NCBI GenBank assembly: GCA_050010815.1
Contig: JBEKKH010000414.1
Location: forward strand, 1 to 7,268
Direction: 5' to 3'
From: Palsa-504 sp050010815
Lineage (GTDB): Bacteria > Actinomycetota > Actinomycetes > Streptosporangiales > Streptosporangiaceae
DNA: 7,268 bases
Shown: positions 5,707 to 7,268 of the stretch, piece by piece
Layout: each line of letters starts with the position of its first letter
How positions within the stretch are numbered: position 1 is the stretch's first letter
Program-made: the position numbers and the translations under genes
The notes under the pieces: generated by a model
Told to the model about the DNA's origin: nothing
Database searches by the model: none
What the model saw: only the letters and a program-made list of their open reading frames with translations

Positions 5707-6246
5707 CCGGGCCGTGGTCCGTTCCGTCTCGGCGTCCCCGGTCACGGCGGGTAGCCCGCGCAGCACCGCCACGGTCTCTTCCACGTCATGCAGCGGACCG
5801 GACACCTGGTCGAGCAGCGGCCGTTCGTCCGGCGCCCGGGTTGCCTGGTCCGCCTGGTGGCGCCCGAGGTAAAGGTCGACGAAGACCGAGACCTTCGACT
5901 TGAGCACCCAGGGATCGAACGGCTTGGCCAGGTAATCGACCGCTCCGGCGGCGTAGCCGCGGAACGCCTGCTCCGGCGGCCCGATCGCGGCGGTCAGGAA
6001 GATGATCGGCACATCACGCAGCTTGGCGTGCTGCTTGATCCGCGCGGCCGTCTCGAAACCGTCCATGCCCGGCATGACGATGTCGAGCAAGATGACCGCG
6101 AATTCCTCGGTAAGCAGCGCCTGCAGCGCCTGCTCGCCGGACCGGACCGGCACCAGGATCTGGTTCAGCGAGGACAAGATCGCATCCAGCGCAACCAGGT
6201 TCTCCGCCCGGTCGTCCACCAGGAGGATTCGGGCCTGCCGTGACAC
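5569..6246 (-). CDS. Single-domain response regulator (CheY-like receiver)
   Basis: The 225-aa protein begins with a complete receiver domain (about residues 5-125). The acidic pair is Asp11-Asp12 in ILLVDDRAEN, the phospho-acceptor is Asp55 in ILLDIVMPGMDGFE, the switch Thr is Thr85 in IIFLTA and the conserved Lys is Lys108 in DYLAKPFDP. The LVDDRAEN start resembles receivers that work with hybrid histidine kinases. After the receiver there is a variable linker, an amphipathic helix (about 173-195, TERTTARLAQRIERLRDAID) and a Gly/Ser-rich end. No DNA-binding or enzymatic output domain is seen. The GTG start is supported by the purine-rich GAGAGAGAAG at 6263-6254, 7 nt upstream. No kinase gene is visible nearby, so its partner is unknown. 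Its last 138 bp are antisense to the acyltransferase end. Confidence 0.9.
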   Translation of the reverse strand: MSRQARILLVDDRAENLVALDAILSSLNQILVPVRSGEQALQALLTEEFAVILLDIVMPGMDGFETAARIKQHAKLRDVPIIFLTAAIGPPEQAFRGYAAGAVDYLAKPFDPWVLKSKVSVFVDLYLGRHQADQATRAPDERPLLDQVSGPLHDVEETVAVLRGLPAVTGDAETERTTARLAQRIERLRDAIDAFGGGSAGSDDGTAKVGEVGRDSGVAGDSGGG

Positions 6247-6253
6247 TGGCTCA

Positions 6254-6263
6254 CTTCTCTCTC
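6254..6263 (-). promoter_or_regulatory. Ribosome binding site of the response regulator
   Basis: On the - strand the purine tract GAGAGAGAAG ends 7 nt before the GTG at 6246-6244. It supports this GTG as the start and independent translation after the 103-bp gap that separates the gene from its upstream neighbour. I see no convincing terminator or promoter in that gap (6247-6349). Confidence 0.55.
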
Positions 6264-6349
6264 GCTACCCGCAGAGCTACAGTCGCCCCCTGCCGGCGTA
6301 AAGCCATCGTCTCACGGCCTGACCTGGCGGTCTTCCCCGCATGGCCCTG

Positions 6350-6712
6350 TCATCCACCCCCTGCCTCTCCTCGCAGGGCGCTTTCGACCAGGCCGACCGC
6401 GCGGGCGGTGGCGGCGAGCCTGGCGCCCTCCTTGCGGTAAACGGCGAGCACGGTATCGATGGCGTGCGGCGGCAGTGCCCCGGCGAGGTCGGTCCTGGCC
6501 GTGCGGTACCCCTGCCGCGCACCCTCGACGCACGCTTTGGAGTGGTACCTGGCCAAAGTGGCCAGGGCCACCGGATAACGGCGCAGGACGCCGTGCAGCC
6601 GGAAGTCAGGCGGCACGACCTCGAGCAGCCAGCCTACGGCGGTGGACTCGAAATCCTCACTGCCCGGCGGGTGCACTCCGGCCGGCCACCCTGGCGGCGT
6701 ATACGTGGCCAT
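6350..6712 (-). CDS. Conserved hypothetical actinobacterial protein (120 aa)
   Basis: The short soluble protein begins MATYTPPGWPAGVHPPGSED and contains WLLEVVPPDFRLHGVLRRYP (28-47), ALATLARYHSKACVEGARQG (49-68), and a helical C-terminus with AIDTVLAVYRKEGARLAATA and RAVGLVESALRGE. I recognise the overall pattern as that of a conserved protein found in actinomycetes, but I know no function or named domain. It is mostly alpha-helical by eye, with no signal peptide or membrane segment. A GGAGG sits only one base before the ATG, too close to serve as its ribosome binding site. Instead TATGAT (6724-6719) ends 6 nt before the ATG, as expected for a leaderless transcript. The gene lies upstream of, and in line with, the response regulator (103-bp gap), so the two may be co-transcribed. 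Confidence 0.75.
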   Translation of the reverse strand: MATYTPPGWPAGVHPPGSEDFESTAVGWLLEVVPPDFRLHGVLRRYPVALATLARYHSKACVEGARQGYRTARTDLAGALPPHAIDTVLAVYRKEGARLAATARAVGLVESALRGEAGGG

Positions 6713-6718
6713 GCCTCC

Positions 6719-6724
6719 ATCATA
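6719..6724 (-). promoter_or_regulatory. Candidate -10 element (TATGAT) for a leaderless transcript
   Basis: On the - strand, TATGAT is a near-consensus -10 hexamer whose last base is separated from the ATG at 6712-6710 by six bases (GGAGGC). Transcription would then start at or next to the A of the ATG, giving a leaderless mRNA, which is common in actinobacteria. No good -35 is found 16-18 bp upstream. A second -10-like hexamer, TAGAAT (6748-6743), lies farther upstream. Confidence 0.45.
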
Positions 6725-6796
6725 CCCGGCAATCGAACTCGTATTCTAGTGCCGGAACATGATAGCGTCGGATGCAGTAATCCGCTCTCGTTGATC

Positions 6797-7155
6797 ATGG
6801 CCGGGTCGGCCGGTGCCCCGGATGAGCCTGCCGCCCCACGACGGAAGCCAGGGCCGCCATGGCTGGGCATCGATGCCATTCAGGTCGTCGCCGGCAGCGG
6901 TCCTGCTGGCGAGCGCCGCCGGATCGATGACATTCGCCGTGATGTGTTCTCGGTGTCGAAGACCGTGACGTCACTGGCGGTCGGCATGCTCGAGGGCGAC
7001 GGTGCGCTCAGCCTGGACGACCCCGTACTGGCGCATCTGCCCGAGCTGGCCGGCACCGCGGCAGCGGGCAGCGAGAGGATCACCGTGGGGCACCTGCTCC
7101 GCATGACGGCAGGCAACGGCTACCGCTGGCTGGATGAGGATGCCGATATCCCAAA
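6797..7155 (+). pseudogene. Serine hydrolase (beta-lactamase / class C-like) fragment
   Basis: Read from the ATG at 6797, the frame gives a segment typical of the beta-lactamase-related serine hydrolase family. WLGIDAIQVVAG (22-33) is followed by RRDVFSVSKTVTSLAVGML, with Ser52 and Lys55 as the S-x-x-K pair (F51-S-V-S-K-T). Next come LSLDDPVLAHLPEL (71-84) and ITVGHLLRMTAGNGYRW (95-111). From about residue 118 (base 7150) the sequence no longer looks like the family. The later Y-x-N and H-x-G type motifs are absent, and the family is usually 300-400 aa. The frame stays open to the window edge but as an implausible composition. Frame 6749 (GTG) or 6791 (TTG) are other possible starts; none has a ribosome binding site. 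I read this as a remnant with its 3' part deleted. An intact but divergent gene is less likely. Confidence 0.55.
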
Positions 7156-7172
7156 GTCCCGGTCGCCGGGAC
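7156..7172. repeat. Perfect 17-bp inverted repeat
   Basis: GTCCCGG (7156-7162) and CCGGGAC (7166-7172) are perfect inverted copies around the 3-bp loop TCG. The repeat sits where the hydrolase similarity stops. It lies 2 bp before a weak -10-like TACACT (7175-7180) and about 35 bp before the next start codon. It could be an operator or a hairpin. There is no T-run after it, so it is not a standard intrinsic terminator. Confidence 0.6.
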
Positions 7173-7206
7173 CGTACACTACAGGCCACGAGCAGAAAGG
7201 AAGGGC

Positions 7207-7268
7207 ATGCGCATCGCCCGCCGGAGGGTGTATCGCGCGATCGCGGCAGCTTCGCTCGGTGCGGTCCT
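7207..7268 (+). CDS. Start of a gene with signal-peptide-like N-terminus (partial, 3' end outside window)
   Basis: The ATG at 7207 is preceded by a strong purine-rich ribosome binding site, AAAGGAAGG (7197-7205), inside GCAGAAAGGAAGGGC. The 20 visible codons read MRIARRRVYRAIAAASLGAV. A basic n-region with five arginines is followed by an Ala-rich hydrophobic stretch, as in a Sec or Tat signal peptide or a membrane anchor. Too little is present to identify the product. It is in a different frame from the hydrolase fragment, which supports the view that the fragment is not functional here. Confidence 0.5.
   Translation, partial: MRIARRRVYRAIAAASLGAV

Noticed and set aside
4974..5903. 309-codon + strand frame overlapping the acyltransferase
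   Set aside because: Arg/Pro-rich out-of-frame reading of the acyltransferase and of the antisense of the response regulator.
5788..6243. + strand frame opposite the response regulator
   Set aside because: The receiver motifs are all on the - strand; this frame is antisense.
6247..6349. Possible terminator or promoter in the 103-bp gap between the 120-aa gene and the response regulator
   Set aside because: No stable stem followed by a T-run and no convincing -10/-35 pair was found.
7230..7245. Palindrome GCGATCGC within CGCGCGATCGCG
   Set aside because: A GC-rich octamer palindrome of this kind is expected by chance here, and no array or spacing pattern supports a function.

Overview
The window is very GC-rich (GC3 well above 80% in the genes) and carries the tsf-pyrH-frr-cdsA order followed by rlmN. 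This order, the frequent GTG starts and the protein signatures point to a high-GC actinomycete, probably near Streptosporangiales/Streptomycetales. The genus cannot be fixed from the sequence alone. EF-Ts, RRF and RlmN look typically actinobacterial.

Region 1 (1-2554, + strand) is a tightly packed housekeeping operon: the 3' end of tsf, then pyrH, frr and cdsA. Junctions are TAATG (tsf/pyrH), a 13-bp gap with a Shine-Dalgarno (pyrH/frr) and TAGTG (frr/cdsA), so translational coupling is likely. The products serve elongation (EF-Ts), UMP phosphorylation, ribosome recycling and CDP-diacylglycerol synthesis. The oddest feature is at the tsf/pyrH junction. The first codons of pyrH are a 15-bp tandem repeat encoding six copies of an [E/G/D]S[G/A]TP pentapeptide, with overlapping hairpins and a further near-identical direct repeat.

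Region 2 (2538-3665, - strand) is a suppressor-of-fused (SUFU) domain gene between cdsA and rlmN, in opposite orientation. It is convergent with cdsA (17-bp overlap) and divergent from rlmN. The comparatively AT-rich stretch at about 3666-3784 probably holds the divergent promoters.

Region 3 (3785-5706, + strand) is rlmN (23S rRNA/tRNA m2A methyltransferase) with a 4-bp GTGA overlap into a left-handed beta-helix (hexapeptide-repeat) acyltransferase. The last 138 bp of the acyltransferase are antisense to the 3' end of the next gene.

Region 4 (5569-6712, - strand) holds a conserved hypothetical gene of 120 aa and, 103 bp downstream, a receiver-domain response regulator without a DNA-binding output domain. 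The 120-aa gene probably gives a leaderless transcript, since TATGAT lies 6 nt before its ATG.

Region 5 (6749-7268, + strand) looks like decayed accessory DNA. An SxxK serine-hydrolase (beta-lactamase/AmpC-like) segment loses recognisable similarity near 7150. It is followed by a perfect 17-bp inverted repeat, a good ribosome binding site and the start of a gene with a signal-peptide-like N-terminus that runs off the window.

I see no tRNA, rRNA, CRISPR array, complete insertion sequence or clear multi-gene defence or biosynthetic system. The unusual points are local: the pyrH minisatellite, motif substitutions in PyrH and CdsA, the SUFU insertion, the antisense overlap and the hydrolase remnant.
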